Below are positions 34,074-45,061 of a stretch of DNA of 64,000 nucleotides, one piece after another. The notes beneath the pieces were generated by a model that worked only from the letters and a program-made list of their open reading frames with translations, did not search any database and had not been told where the DNA came from. The DNA is from Henriciella mobilis (GTDB lineage Bacteria > Pseudomonadota > Alphaproteobacteria > Caulobacterales > Hyphomonadaceae), in contig NZ_QWFZ01000009.1 in the NCBI RefSeq assembly GCF_003576315.1, positions 51,211 to 115,210 on the forward strand, read 5' to 3'. The translations under genes and the position numbers were made by a program. Position 1 is the stretch's first letter; every line of letters starts with the position of its first letter.

Positions 34074-35072
34074 ATGTCCAAGAATTCGGTTCCGCAGGAA
34101 GACGCCGTCCGCACGGTCGCGATAGAGGTCTTCGAAACCGAGATGACCGGCATGCGCGAACTGGTAAAGGCGCTGGACGATGCGGATGCGCCGCTGGCGC
34201 GGGCGGTGCGCGAGAGCGTTGAGCTGTGCGCCAATGTCCGCGGCCGCGTGATCGTCACCGGCATGGGCAAGTCCGGCCATGTCGCGCGCAAGATCGCCGC
34301 GACGCTGGCCTCGACCGGCACCAAGGCGAGCTATGTCCACCCTGCCGAAGCCAGCCATGGCGACCTCGGCATGATCTCGACCGACGACGTGGTCCTCGCC
34401 CTCTCGAATTCCGGCGAGACCGCCGAGCTGGGCGACATTCTCGGCTATGCGGGCCGGTTCGACATTCCGCTCATCGCGATGACGGCGAATGCAAACTCGA
34501 CGCTCGCGCGGGCCGGCGATGTCTGCCTGATCATCCCGAAGGCCGCCGAGGCCTGCATGGTCACGCAGGCGCCGACCACATCGACCACGCTGATGATGGC
34601 GCTCGGCGATGCCCTGGCAGTCTGCATCCTGCGCAGCAAGGGCTTCACCGCGGACGACTTCCACACCTTCCATCCGGGCGGCAAGCTCGGCGCGTCGCTG
34701 AAACGGGTCACCGACCTGATGCACCATACCGAAATGCCGCTCTGCGGGCCCGATGCACGGGTCGAGGACGCTGTCGACATCATCACGACCTCCGGCTTTG
34801 GCTGTGTCGGCGTGATCGGCGATGATGGCCGCCTTGTCGGCATCGTGACGGACGGGGACCTTCGCCGTCATTTCCGCGAGTCGGTGAATGAGAAGTCAGT
34901 GGACAGCATCATGACGCGCAATCCGCGCGTGGTGTCTCACCAGGCGCTCGCGGCCGAAGCGCTGTCGATGATGAGTACGCACCGGATCACCGCGCTGTTC
35001 ATTGTCGACGACACCGGCAAGCCGCTCGGCCTGCTGCATGTGCATGACTGCCTCGCGAGCGGCGTGATCTGA
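34074..35072 (+). CDS. kdsD: arabinose-5-phosphate isomerase (KdsD/KpsF family)
   Basis: Converts ribulose 5-phosphate to arabinose 5-phosphate, the first committed step of Kdo synthesis for LPS or capsule. The 332 residues hold a SIS sugar isomerase domain (about 35-175) with GRVIVTGMGKSGHVARKIA and HPAEASHGDLGMIS. Two CBS domains follow (about 205-330), with VGIVTDGDLRRHF in the first and RITALFIVDDTGKPLGLLH in the second. kdsA at 45944 supplies the next-but-one step. It converges on rmlA with a 14-base gap. Confidence 0.94.
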   Translation: MSKNSVPQEDAVRTVAIEVFETEMTGMRELVKALDDADAPLARAVRESVELCANVRGRVIVTGMGKSGHVARKIAATLASTGTKASYVHPAEASHGDLGMISTDDVVLALSNSGETAELGDILGYAGRFDIPLIAMTANANSTLARAGDVCLIIPKAAEACMVTQAPTTSTTLMMALGDALAVCILRSKGFTADDFHTFHPGGKLGASLKRVTDLMHHTEMPLCGPDARVEDAVDIITTSGFGCVGVIGDDGRLVGIVTDGDLRRHFRESVNEKSVDSIMTRNPRVVSHQALAAEALSMMSTHRITALFIVDDTGKPLGLLHVHDCLASGVI

Positions 35073-35086
35073 CCGGTCCGGGCGGC

Positions 35087-35959
35087 CTACGAGGCCGAGC
35101 GGGCAATTTTCTCCAGATAGGCGCCATAGCTGGTGTTCTTGAGCGCCCGGGCCTGCCGCAATAGCTGCGCGTCGGAGATAAGGCCGAGCCGGTAGCCGAT
35201 CTCTTCGAGGCAGGCGATCTTCATGCCCTGTCGCTCCTCGATCGAGGCGATGAACTGGCCGGCCTCCAGCAGGGAGTCGTGAGAGCCGGCATCGAGCCAG
35301 GCATAGCCGCGCCCCATCAGATTGGCCTTCAGCGTGCCTTCCTCGAGATAGAGCTTGTTGAGGTCCGTAATCTCAAGCTCGCCGCGCGCCGAAGGCTTCA
35401 GCGACTTTGCCTTCGAGACGGCCGAGCTGTCATAGAAGTACAGCCCGGTGACCACATAGTCCGATTGCGGCTTGCGCGGCTTCTCCTCGATGCTGAGCAC
35501 CTGTCCGTCGGCGGTGAAAGACACCACGCCATACTGCGTCGGGTCCGCCACCTGGTAAGCGAAGATCTCCGCCCCGGTCTCCAGCCGCGTCGCCTTCGCC
35601 AGCAGCTCCGGAAGGCCGTGGCCGTAGAAAATGTTGTCGCCAAGGATCAGCGCGAAGGGTGAATTGTCGAGAAACTCTTCGGCCACGATCAGCGCATGGG
35701 CGAGGCCGCGCGGCTTGTCCTGTATGGCATAGGTAAAACGCACGCCGAACTCGGAGCCGTCACCGAGAAGGCGTTTGAAGGCCGACTGGTCTTCCTCCTT
35801 GGTCACGATCAGGATGTCGGTAATGCCGGCCAGCATCAGGACGCTGATCGGATAGTAGATCATCGGCTTGTCATAGACCGGCATCAGCTGCTTCGAGACG
35901 CTACGCGTGAGGGGGTGGAGCCGGGTCCCGTTTCCGCCCGCCAGGACAATGCCCTTCAA
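35087..35959 (-). CDS. rmlA: glucose-1-phosphate thymidylyltransferase
   Basis: First enzyme of dTDP-L-rhamnose synthesis, joining dTTP and glucose-1-phosphate. The 290 residues start with the nucleotide loop GIVLAGGNGTRLHPLT. They contain QLMPVYDKPMIYYPISVLM, LGDNIFYGHGL and IEEKPRKPQSDYVVTGLYFY, all RmlA-specific. The gene overlaps the upstream rmlB by 4 bases, so they are translationally coupled. rmlC and rmlD lie 2.3 kb away on the other strand, completing the pathway. Confidence 0.97.
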   Translation of the reverse strand: MKGIVLAGGNGTRLHPLTRSVSKQLMPVYDKPMIYYPISVLMLAGITDILIVTKEEDQSAFKRLLGDGSEFGVRFTYAIQDKPRGLAHALIVAEEFLDNSPFALILGDNIFYGHGLPELLAKATRLETGAEIFAYQVADPTQYGVVSFTADGQVLSIEEKPRKPQSDYVVTGLYFYDSSAVSKAKSLKPSARGELEITDLNKLYLEEGTLKANLMGRGYAWLDAGSHDSLLEAGQFIASIEERQGMKIACLEEIGYRLGLISDAQLLRQARALKNTSYGAYLEKIARSAS

Positions 35960-37011
35960 ACCAGGCCTCCCTTGATAACGCCAAGGCGCTGCCCGGCCTG
36001 GCCGGAGGCCGCCAGCCGGTTCAACCAGTCGCGATTGGCCATATACCAGTCAACGGTGACGGCCAGCCCGCGCTCCAGGTCGCTGGCCGGCTGCCAGCCC
36101 AGCTCGCGGGTGATCTTGCCATGGTCGATGGCATAGCGCCTGTCATGCCCGGGCCGGTCATCGACAAAGGTGATCAGCTCCCGGCTCGGCTTGCCAGCGG
36201 CGCCCGCACCATGCCGGTCAACCAGGTCGCAGACGAGACGCGCCAGCTCGACATTGGGCATGGTTGTCCCGCCGCCAACACAGTAGACCTCGCCTGTGCG
36301 CCCCGTCTCCCCGGCGAGGAGCAGCGCTTCGGCATGATCGTTGACGAACAGCCAGTCGCGCACCTGCTGCCCGTCGCCATAGACGGGAACAGGTTCGCCG
36401 CGGACAGCCTTTGAAATGATGGTCGGGATGAATTTCTCGGGAAACTGCCAGGGCCCGTAATTGTTCGAGCAATTGGTGATGATCGCGGGGAAATCGAATG
36501 TCTTCGTCCAGGCCTGCACCAGCATGTCCGCCGACGCTTTCGAGGCCGAATAGGGCGAGCTCGGGCGGTAGGGCGAGGTCTCGTCGAAGCAGCCGGACTC
36601 AATCGAGCCGAACACTTCGTCGGTCGACACCTGCACGAAGCGGAAGGTTCCCGGCAGGCGCGCGGCCGCCATCGCCTCCCGGCAGACTTCCAGCAGCGTA
36701 TGCACGCCGCCAATATTGGTGCGGATAAAATCATCCGGCCCGTCAATCGACCGGTCGACATGGGTTTCCGCCGCAAGGTTGAAAACGATATCGGGCTGGA
36801 AGTCGGCAATCGCCCTGCGCATCACGGGTCCGTCGCAGATATCGGCCTGCAGGAAACGGTAGCGCGAATCGTCGCGCACGCTGGCGAGACTGTTGAGATT
36901 GGACGCATAGGTCAGCTTGTCGACGTTGAGCACGTCGTGGCCGCAGGCGATTGCGTGCCGAACAAGCGCGGATCCGATGAATCCGGCTCCACCAGTGATC
37001 AGCAGCTTCAT
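35956..37011 (-). CDS. rmlB: dTDP-glucose 4,6-dehydratase
   Basis: Second enzyme of dTDP-rhamnose synthesis, an extended SDR that forms dTDP-4-keto-6-deoxyglucose. The 351 residues begin KLLITGGAGFIGSALVRHAI. The active site includes VSTDEVFGSI and the catalytic Tyr-x3-Lys in SPYSASKASADM. The sugar-binding NCSNNYGPWQFPEKFIPT is diagnostic. It is first in the rmlBA operon. The 96-base gap before it holds a possible manC terminator. Confidence 0.97.
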   Translation of the reverse strand: MKLLITGGAGFIGSALVRHAIACGHDVLNVDKLTYASNLNSLASVRDDSRYRFLQADICDGPVMRRAIADFQPDIVFNLAAETHVDRSIDGPDDFIRTNIGGVHTLLEVCREAMAAARLPGTFRFVQVSTDEVFGSIESGCFDETSPYRPSSPYSASKASADMLVQAWTKTFDFPAIITNCSNNYGPWQFPEKFIPTIISKAVRGEPVPVYGDGQQVRDWLFVNDHAEALLLAGETGRTGEVYCVGGGTTMPNVELARLVCDLVDRHGAGAAGKPSRELITFVDDRPGHDRRYAIDHGKITRELGWQPASDLERGLAVTVDWYMANRDWLNRLAASGQAGQRLGVIKGGLV

Positions 37012-37074
37012 ACGCGACCTTCCCGTCAGGCCTTCACCTGATCAGTTTCAACTTCACCGCTATTCCCCGGAGAG

Positions 37075-37100
37075 GAAAAGCCGACCGCTACGGCGTAGCG
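37075..37100 (-). terminator. possible manC terminator
   Basis: On the minus strand CGCTAC-GCC-GTAGCG (37100-37086) forms a tight 6-bp hairpin followed by GTCGG and then CTTTTCC. The T-run is displaced by five bases, so this is a weak candidate. It would separate manC from rmlB transcription. Confidence 0.35.
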
Positions 37101-37107
37101 CCGATTG

Positions 37108-38148
37108 TCAGGCCTTCGCAAGCGCTTTTACAGACTGGACGGAATTCATGTCGCAGATCATGAAATCATCCGCCGTTGCAACCATGACGGTACTGTCCTG
37201 CCCGGCGACGGAAATCGTCCTGTTTTCAGCGCGGATATAGCAGTTGCGGCAATCGACGGCGGTGACATTCCCGATGATGACATTGCCATTTTCATCCTTC
37301 GGCGAGCGTTCCCACAGGGCACGGAAATCGCCAATATCGCTCCAGCCCATATCGACGGGAACCACTTTCAGGTCGCGGTGGTGCTCGATGATGGCATAGT
37401 CGATGGATTCCGACCGGCAGGTGTCGAACGCGGCCTGTCCAAGCGTCCCTTTGCGCGCATCCGACCGGCCATTGAACGCGTCCGGCATGGCTGCTTTCAC
37501 GCTGGCCAGTATGTCCGGGGCATGGGCCTCGAAAGCCGCCAGCATGTCGCCCGCCCGGAACAGGAATATGCCGGCATTCCAGAAAAACTTGCCGGAGGCG
37601 ACATAGGTCTCGGCGGTCGGGCGGTCGGGCTTCTCGACAAAGCGGACAACATCGATGACCGCGCCGTCGCTGCTCGCCGCCTCGATATAGCCATAGCCCG
37701 TCTCCGGTGTCGCCGCGATGATCCCGAACGTGACGACCGAGCCGTCGCTGGCGGCGGCGGCGCCCTTGCTCAGCGCCTGATGAAAGGCATCGACGTCGGC
37801 AATGTCATGATCGGCCGGGAGGACCAGGAGCAGCTCGTCCGGCTGGCTTGCGAACGCGGCGGCCGCAACCGGCGCGGCCGAATTCCGCCCCATCGGTTCA
37901 AGCAGGATCTCGGCGCTGCTTGCCAGTTTGTCGATAAGGTCGCCATGGCGCTGCGAGCCGATCACGAGCGGGGTCGAAAAAGACAGGCCATCCAGCGCGC
38001 TTTGCCGGACGCGGTCGAGTGTCATGCCAAGCATGGTCTCTTCGCCGAGAAGGCTCAAAAACTGCTTGGGATGATCGGGCTTTGACAACGGCCACAGCCG
38101 GGTGCCGCTGCCACCACAAAGAACCACGGGCTTGATTTCTACTGACAT
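37108..38148 (-). CDS. manC: mannose-1-phosphate guanylyltransferase
   Basis: Makes GDP-mannose from GTP and mannose-1-phosphate, donor for mannosyl and derived residues. The 346-residue protein has VVLCGGSGTRLWPLSKPDHPKQFL, the sugar-phosphate loop RFVEKPDRPTAE and FFWNAGIFLFRA. It ends without the C-terminal cupin of the bifunctional ManC/AlgA type, so it should lack phosphomannose isomerase activity. The ATG at 38148 directly precedes the conserved N-terminus. It is divergent from rmlC across about 100 bases. Confidence 0.93.
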   Translation of the reverse strand: MSVEIKPVVLCGGSGTRLWPLSKPDHPKQFLSLLGEETMLGMTLDRVRQSALDGLSFSTPLVIGSQRHGDLIDKLASSAEILLEPMGRNSAAPVAAAAFASQPDELLLVLPADHDIADVDAFHQALSKGAAAASDGSVVTFGIIAATPETGYGYIEAASSDGAVIDVVRFVEKPDRPTAETYVASGKFFWNAGIFLFRAGDMLAAFEAHAPDILASVKAAMPDAFNGRSDARKGTLGQAAFDTCRSESIDYAIIEHHRDLKVVPVDMGWSDIGDFRALWERSPKDENGNVIIGNVTAVDCRNCYIRAENRTISVAGQDSTVMVATADDFMICDMNSVQSVKALAKA

Positions 38149-38250
38149 GAACAAGGATTCCCAATTCGGCCTAGACCAGCCTTTAGCGAGATCGCGCCGC
38201 CTATTGCAACCTGCCATTGACCTGATGAGAGCGTAAGGCAATCAAGCGAC

Positions 38251-38823
38251 ATGCCAATCGAATCTGTCGAGACATTTTCCATCCCCGGTCCGGCCCTGGT
38301 CACGGTCAAGCGTTCGGGCGACGAGCGGGGCTGGTTCAGCGAAACCTGGAGCTTGCGGGACTGGGAAAAGGCGGGGCTTCCTGCCGAAACCTGGGTGCAG
38401 GACAACCAGGCCTTCTCAGCCGCCCCCGGCACAACGCGCGGCCTGCATTTCCAGGCGCCGCCGAACGGGCAGGCCAAGCTGGTACAGGTCCTCCGGGGGG
38501 AGATATTCGATGCCTTTGTCGATATCCGCAAAGGCTCGCCCACCTATGGGCAGAGCGCCTCTGTGCGCCTCAGCGCCAATGTCAGCCATCTGCTCTATGT
38601 GCCGGCGGGGTTCGCCCATGGCTACCAGACGCTGACCACCAACACGCTGGTATCCTACAAGGTGACGGCCCATTACGCGCCAGAAAGCGAGGGCGGGCTG
38701 TTATGGTGCGATACAGCCCTCGCCATCGCCTGGCCCCGGCCCGACGATGTCGTGATGTCAGGGCGGGACTTCACCTGGCCCGGCCTTGCAAAACTCGAAA
38801 CGCCTTTCACCTACCAGCCATGA
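38251..38823 (+). CDS. rmlC: dTDP-4-dehydrorhamnose 3,5-epimerase
   Basis: Third enzyme of dTDP-rhamnose synthesis, a cupin-fold double epimerase. The 190 residues include DERGWFSETW, the catalytic His66 in RGLHFQAPPNGQAKLVQVL, and FVDIRKGSPTYG. The second cupin strand is VPAGFAHGYQTL. Its stop overlaps the rmlD start (ATGA), so the two are coupled. The separation of rmlCD from rmlBA on opposite strands with manC between them is unusual; a single rml operon is the common arrangement. Confidence 0.96.
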   Translation: MPIESVETFSIPGPALVTVKRSGDERGWFSETWSLRDWEKAGLPAETWVQDNQAFSAAPGTTRGLHFQAPPNGQAKLVQVLRGEIFDAFVDIRKGSPTYGQSASVRLSANVSHLLYVPAGFAHGYQTLTTNTLVSYKVTAHYAPESEGGLLWCDTALAIAWPRPDDVVMSGRDFTWPGLAKLETPFTYQP

Positions 38824-39689
38824 TCGAGCCAGACCGCATACTCGTCGCCGGTGGCCAGGGGCGGCTCGGCAAGGCGCTCGGCGCGCTTGGGTGCACCGCG
38901 CCCGGCCGTGACAGGCTGGACATCACCGACGCGGCGAAGACGGCCGGCGCCATCGAAAAAATGATGCCCCGCCTGATCATAAACACGGCAGGGTTCACGA
39001 ATGTCGATGCCGCCGAGTCCGAGCCGGAGCTTGCCCGGCGGATCAATGCCGACGGCGCCGGCCTGCTGGCCCGGCTCGCTGCCGTCTCGGGCATTCCGCT
39101 GATCCATGTCTCGACCGACCTCGTCTTCAGCAAGGGCGATCCATCGAAGCCGGTCCGGGAAAAGGCGGCCACCGCGCCGGTGTCGGTCTATGGTGAAACC
39201 AAGCTCGAAGGCGAGATCCAGGTGCGCGCGGCCGGCGGGCGCCACCTTGTCACCCGCGTCAGCTGGCTGTTCGGCAATGACAGCATGAGCTTCGTCGCGA
39301 AGATCCTGAAACTCGGCCGCGAACATGAGACGCTCCGTCTCGTCAACGATGAGTATGGCCGCCCGACCCCGTTCGACGCGCTGGCCCGGAAGCTGGTCCA
39401 GCTGGCCGGCATGATGGCCGAGGGCCGCGACCTGCCGAGCGTCCTGCACCTTGGATCGCCCGGCCCGGTCAACCGGCTGGAATGGGCCGAGCAGATTTTC
39501 GCGGCTTCGGCCAGGCTGGGCGGGCCGGCCCCGAAGATGGAACCGGTGCCGGGCTCAGCGTTCAAGACTCCGGCCCGGCGCGCCAATGGCGTCGTGCTGG
39601 ACACAAGCCTTGCAGACGAGCTGACCGGGCCGATGCCGGACTGGCGCCCGGCCTGCGATGCATCGGTCAGAAGCCTGCTGCAAGCCTAG
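38820..39689 (+). CDS. rmlD: dTDP-4-dehydrorhamnose reductase
   Basis: Last enzyme of the dTDP-L-rhamnose pathway. The 289-residue SDR has ILVAGGQGRLGKALGALG, INTAGFTNVDAAESEPELA, VSTDLVFSKGDPSKP and the Tyr-x3-Lys VSVYGETKLEGE. VNDEYGRPTPFDALARKL near the C-terminus is also typical. STDLVF replaces the more usual STDYVF, a conservative change. It starts in the ATGA overlap with rmlC and ends overlapping the convergent Fe-alcohol dehydrogenase stop by 4 bases. Confidence 0.94.
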   Translation: MIEPDRILVAGGQGRLGKALGALGCTAPGRDRLDITDAAKTAGAIEKMMPRLIINTAGFTNVDAAESEPELARRINADGAGLLARLAAVSGIPLIHVSTDLVFSKGDPSKPVREKAATAPVSVYGETKLEGEIQVRAAGGRHLVTRVSWLFGNDSMSFVAKILKLGREHETLRLVNDEYGRPTPFDALARKLVQLAGMMAEGRDLPSVLHLGSPGPVNRLEWAEQIFAASARLGGPAPKMEPVPGSAFKTPARRANGVVLDTSLADELTGPMPDWRPACDASVRSLLQA

Positions 39690-40819
39690 CCGAGCGCGGC
39701 TTCGTAAATGCGCTCATAGTCTTCCTTGGTTGCGGGCTTGGCATTGGTCCGGTGGGCCAGGTCAGCGAGTGCATATTCCACCACGCCCGGCCCGTCGGAG
39801 GCTTCAAGGCCGATCTCCTTGAGCGTCGACGGGATGCCGATATCGCTGTTCAGGCGCTGGATGGCGTCGGCAAGGCTCGCGCCTTCCTTGAGGCCCATGG
39901 CAAAGCGCAGGCGGGCATACTTGTCATCCGCCGCGCCCTCGTTGAAGCGCAGGAGGTGCGGCAGGAAGATCGCGTTCAGCGTGCCGTGGTGCAGGCGTTT
40001 TTCATGCAGGCGTCCGGCCGCGTGCGACAGGGCGTGGACACTGCCCAGCCCCTTGGTGAAGGCCAGCGCGCCCTCATAGGATGCCATCATCATGTTCCAG
40101 CGCGCATCCGGATCGGACCCGTCCTCGACGGCGCGGCGCAGCCAGCCATCACCGACCGCACGGGTCAGGCCATCATAGCCGATGCCCTCGGCAGGCGGGT
40201 TCGACATTGGCACGAGGACGGCCTCGATGCAGTGGGTCACCGCGTCCATGCCGGTCGCCGCCGTCATCATTTTCGGCAGGCCGAAAGTCAGGTCCGGGTC
40301 GCAGATCGCGACGGTGGGGACAAGGTTGGGAGAGGCGAAGGTTTCCTTGCGGCCATTGTTCAGCGTCGTGATCATGCCGATCGAGACTTCAGAGCCGGTG
40401 CCGGCGGTGGTCGGAACGGCGATCAGCGGCGGCAGTTTCTTGATCAGCTTGGCTCCGCCGATCACGGCCGCATAGGTCTCGAGTTTCCCGCCATGGCTCG
40501 CCAGCAGGCCAACCGCCTTGGCGAGGTCCATGCTCGACCCGCCGCCCAGCGCGATGATGCCATCCGCGCCGGCGTCCTTGTAGCGCTCGGTCACGTCGAT
40601 CGCCTGATCCTCGGTCGGATTGGCCACCGTGTCGGAGAAAACCCCGCCCGGCTCACTGCCGATCGCGCCGAGGACCGTCGCCAGAATGCCCGCATCCTTG
40701 ATACCCGGATCTGTAATGATGAAGGGCTTGCTGACGCCATTGGCCCGCAGCACGCCTGGCAGCTTCTGGATCGCGCCATGGTCGAAGATGCAGGTGTTCA
40801 GAAAGTTCATTACGGGCAT
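39686..40819 (-). CDS. iron-containing alcohol dehydrogenase
   Basis: A 377-residue group III NAD(P)-dependent metal alcohol dehydrogenase. The N-terminal Rossmann-like half has ALGGGSSMDLAKAVGLL. The C-terminal half has VPTTAGTGSEVS, and the metal ligands Asp and His in GMDAVTHCIEA, HALSHAAG and LHHGTLNAIFLPH. The substrate (primary alcohol, lactaldehyde or another aldehyde) cannot be assigned. GAGGA 4 bases before the ATG supports the start. It is isolated from other catabolic genes and has no visible link to the rml genes beyond being convergent with rmlD. Confidence 0.9.
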   Translation of the reverse strand: MPVMNFLNTCIFDHGAIQKLPGVLRANGVSKPFIITDPGIKDAGILATVLGAIGSEPGGVFSDTVANPTEDQAIDVTERYKDAGADGIIALGGGSSMDLAKAVGLLASHGGKLETYAAVIGGAKLIKKLPPLIAVPTTAGTGSEVSIGMITTLNNGRKETFASPNLVPTVAICDPDLTFGLPKMMTAATGMDAVTHCIEAVLVPMSNPPAEGIGYDGLTRAVGDGWLRRAVEDGSDPDARWNMMMASYEGALAFTKGLGSVHALSHAAGRLHEKRLHHGTLNAIFLPHLLRFNEGAADDKYARLRFAMGLKEGASLADAIQRLNSDIGIPSTLKEIGLEASDGPGVVEYALADLAHRTNAKPATKEDYERIYEAALG

Positions 40820-40970
40820 GGGATCCTCGCCTTGGTCTGCTGGTTAGTCACTCAGTAGGATGGCAGGGAGGCGGAAAGCAAGCGTGACGCGTGCGTCAAC
40901 TTGCCATTACCCTGTGCGGTGTGTTCAGGTTCGCCGAGATCAGCGATATTCCGGCCAGGACCGCCCGCCC

Positions 40971-41966
40971 ATGTCCCCGACTCTCAGAATAGGCCTTCTC
41001 GGCGCAGCCCGCATCACGCCCAAGGCGGTCTGCCGGCCGGCGCATATTGTCGGGCGATGCTCACTGCGCGGCCTTGCCGCCCGCGACCGCGCACGCGCCA
41101 GCCAGTTCGCCGGCGCGCATGGCGTGGAAGAAGTCTTCGACAGCTATGAGAGCCTGATCGCGAGCGACGAGATCGATCTCATTTACAATCCGCTGCCGAT
41201 CAATCTCCATGCCGAGTGGACGATCAAGGCGCTGGAAGCGGGCAAGCATGTCCTGTGCGAGAAACCCTTCGCGATGAACGCCGACGAAGCGCGGGCCATG
41301 CTTGCGGCCGCTGATAAGAGCGGAAAGCGCGTCATCGAAGCGTTCCACTATCGCTACCACCCGGCCTTCCAGCAATGCCTGGACTGGATCGCCGAAGGAC
41401 GGATCGGGGACATCAAGGCGGTCGACGCGGAATTTTCCGTGGCCATTCGCGACAGCGATAACGAAATCCGACAGCTGCCGGACACCGGTGGCGGCGCGAT
41501 GATGGATCTCGGCTGCTATCCGCTGAACTGGTTGCTGAACCTTGTCGGGGGCAATATTGAGCCCATCGATGCCGAGGCTGTGCTGACCCGGCGCGGCGTC
41601 GATGAGCGGCTGACAGCGACCCTGGATGCCGGCGGCGCCCGCATCTCCATCACGACAAGCATGGCAGGCGGCCAGCCATTCGAGGCCCATCTCGATATCC
41701 AGGGCAGCAAGGGGTACATCCGCTTCAACAATCCGCTCGCCCCACATACAGGCGGGTCGCTGAAACTGCTCGATGCCGACAACAGGCTGAAGGAAGACGC
41801 CCCGATCAGCCCGATCTCGACCTATACTTGGCAGCTCGCCGCCATCGTCGAAGCGCTGGAAACCGGCGCGCCGCTGCCGACGGAAGGTGACATCATCCTG
41901 CGCCAGCAGAAGGCGATCGACGCGATCTATGAAAGTGCCGGCCTGCGCGGCCTTCGCTACCGGTGA
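40971..41966 (+). CDS. Gfo/Idh/MocA family oxidoreductase
   Basis: A 331-residue NAD(P)-dependent sugar or inositol-type dehydrogenase. The N-terminal Rossmann motif is LRIGLLGAARITPKAV, and the conserved Lys is in VLCEKPFAMNADEAR. The C-terminal domain has AFHYRYHPAFQ and GGGAMMDLGCYPLNWL, the usual active-site Asp/Gly/Tyr region. The start is ATG 40971 with AGGA upstream. Relatives act on sugar nucleotides, dihydrodiols or inositols. Closeness to the sugar-nucleotide genes makes a glycan role possible but not proven. Confidence 0.88.
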   Translation: MSPTLRIGLLGAARITPKAVCRPAHIVGRCSLRGLAARDRARASQFAGAHGVEEVFDSYESLIASDEIDLIYNPLPINLHAEWTIKALEAGKHVLCEKPFAMNADEARAMLAAADKSGKRVIEAFHYRYHPAFQQCLDWIAEGRIGDIKAVDAEFSVAIRDSDNEIRQLPDTGGGAMMDLGCYPLNWLLNLVGGNIEPIDAEAVLTRRGVDERLTATLDAGGARISITTSMAGGQPFEAHLDIQGSKGYIRFNNPLAPHTGGSLKLLDADNRLKEDAPISPISTYTWQLAAIVEALETGAPLPTEGDIILRQQKAIDAIYESAGLRGLRYR

Positions 41967-42047
41967 CTGGTGCTGCCTGTTGACTTGGCCCGGCCTGTCG
42001 GGCCCGATACCGGCTGGAATTCTTCAACGACAACAGGATCATCCCAA

Positions 42048-43904
<1,857 letters not shown>

Positions 43905-44218
43905 GCAGGCCACTTCCCCGCAGGGGTCTGCGGTCAGCTTGGTTCACTTGGAAACGAAATTGTTGTCCGTCATCCCGGTTTTCGCAAAGCGAAAGACCGG
44001 GACCCAGCGCAGGATCGAGCCGGTATTTTCTGGATCCCGGATCGCTTCGCGTCCGGGAAGACGACAGGAGTGTCGCCTCCTCTCCGCAGGTGCCTGCGAA
44101 AGTAGGCACCCAGAGTGCTACCTCGCAGGTAGTGCTAAATGCAGTTCCCAGAAGGCCCTGTCCCGTTCACGAGGTATAAGAAAAAGTGCGAGTTGGACGA
44201 CGCCTTAAAGTGCCGGAG
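43905..44218. other. 314-base intergenic region with palindromic repeat
   Basis: No gene is supported. The region between the ABC gene and the HNH endonuclease stop contains a palindromic repeat (43968-44063, listed separately). AT-richer sequence follows and grades into the low-GC endonuclease gene. Confidence 0.6.
43968..44063. repeat. REP-like palindromic element, nested hairpins
   Basis: CGTCATCCCGG (43968-43978) and CCGGGAAGACG (44053-44063) are inverted with one mismatch. Inside are two hairpins: CCGG-TTTTCG ... CGAAA-GACCGG at about 43975-44000 and CCCGGA-TCGCTTCGCG-TCCGGG at about 44036-44057. CCGGGACCCAG and CTGGATCCCGG pair across the middle. Elements of this composition are dispersed in many alphaproteobacterial genomes. 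Confidence 0.75.
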
Positions 44219-45061
44219 TCATTTACTTTCAATAGCAGCGTAGAGTTTGTCACGAAAATCCAATGTGTCTAAACCGTAGTGCGCTCTCCGGTGGTCGTTC
44301 GGACAAAGGGCTATCACATTGGATAAGGTGTCTGCCCCCCCTTCGGCTAAAGGCTGAATATGATGGGTTTCCAGATACAAAGCTCCGCTCGGCGTCTTGA
44401 AGCCTTGACTGCCGCAATTCTCGCAACGACCTTGCGCTCTTCTTAAACAATCGCGCCTCACCTGCGGGTCTCGAACGAATGCAGACGTTGTAACATCCCG
44501 TCGATCTGGACTACCTTTGTCGATCTGATCGATGGAAAATTGATCTACAAACTTGTCAGTTGTGATGCCCCTAGCGATTGTGTTTTCGCCAGTGGCGAAA
44601 TCATAGCTGGTAATCGTCCAAAGTTCGGGATCAAGCTGGCGGAAAGTTACTTCTGAACGCGTCGCGTCGGCATCAAGGCGGTCCCGCATTTTCCCATCAA
44701 GTAAGATTACGCGCACTGGCAGGTTGTCTGATACCGCCTGCTGAAGCGCGTCATCTATTTTTCGGGCGCGCTTTGCCCACACGCCTTTGCCCCAGGAGCG
44801 ATAATTGGCTTCATCTCGCCGGAAATTATTTTTCTGAATTACACGACCGTCAACGAGTTGGTTGTTGGTGTGCCATAAGTTGAGTACGACCACTCGGCTT
44901 GGTTCGATAAATGCCCATTCGTAGCAGTATTTTGGATTTACAGCTGCCTTGGCATTGCCGCCCTTGAAGTTAGCCCAATCAGAAACATCAACGCCTGCCG
45001 TCCGGACGGCATCCATCACACGCTCTTTCTTTGAGGGAGCGATGGCGTTCAACTCTGCCAT
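44219..45061 (-). CDS. HNH endonuclease
   Basis: A 280-residue protein with a C-terminal HNH/McrA-type nuclease domain. CENCGSQGF supplies two zinc cysteines, LETHHIQPLAEGG the catalytic His pair, and DTLSNVIALCPNDHRRAH the Asn, Cys and final His. The N-terminal 190 residues are unrecognised and may bind DNA or sense modification. Base composition is visibly lower in GC than both neighbours, and it lies just after a palindromic repeat, consistent with horizontal acquisition. No methylase is adjacent, so it may be a stand-alone or modification-dependent defence enzyme; this is inference. Confidence 0.8.
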   Translation of the reverse strand: MAELNAIAPSKKERVMDAVRTAGVDVSDWANFKGGNAKAAVNPKYCYEWAFIEPSRVVVLNLWHTNNQLVDGRVIQKNNFRRDEANYRSWGKGVWAKRARKIDDALQQAVSDNLPVRVILLDGKMRDRLDADATRSEVTFRQLDPELWTITSYDFATGENTIARGITTDKFVDQFSIDQIDKGSPDRRDVTTSAFVRDPQVRRDCLRRAQGRCENCGSQGFKTPSGALYLETHHIQPLAEGGADTLSNVIALCPNDHRRAHYGLDTLDFRDKLYAAIESK

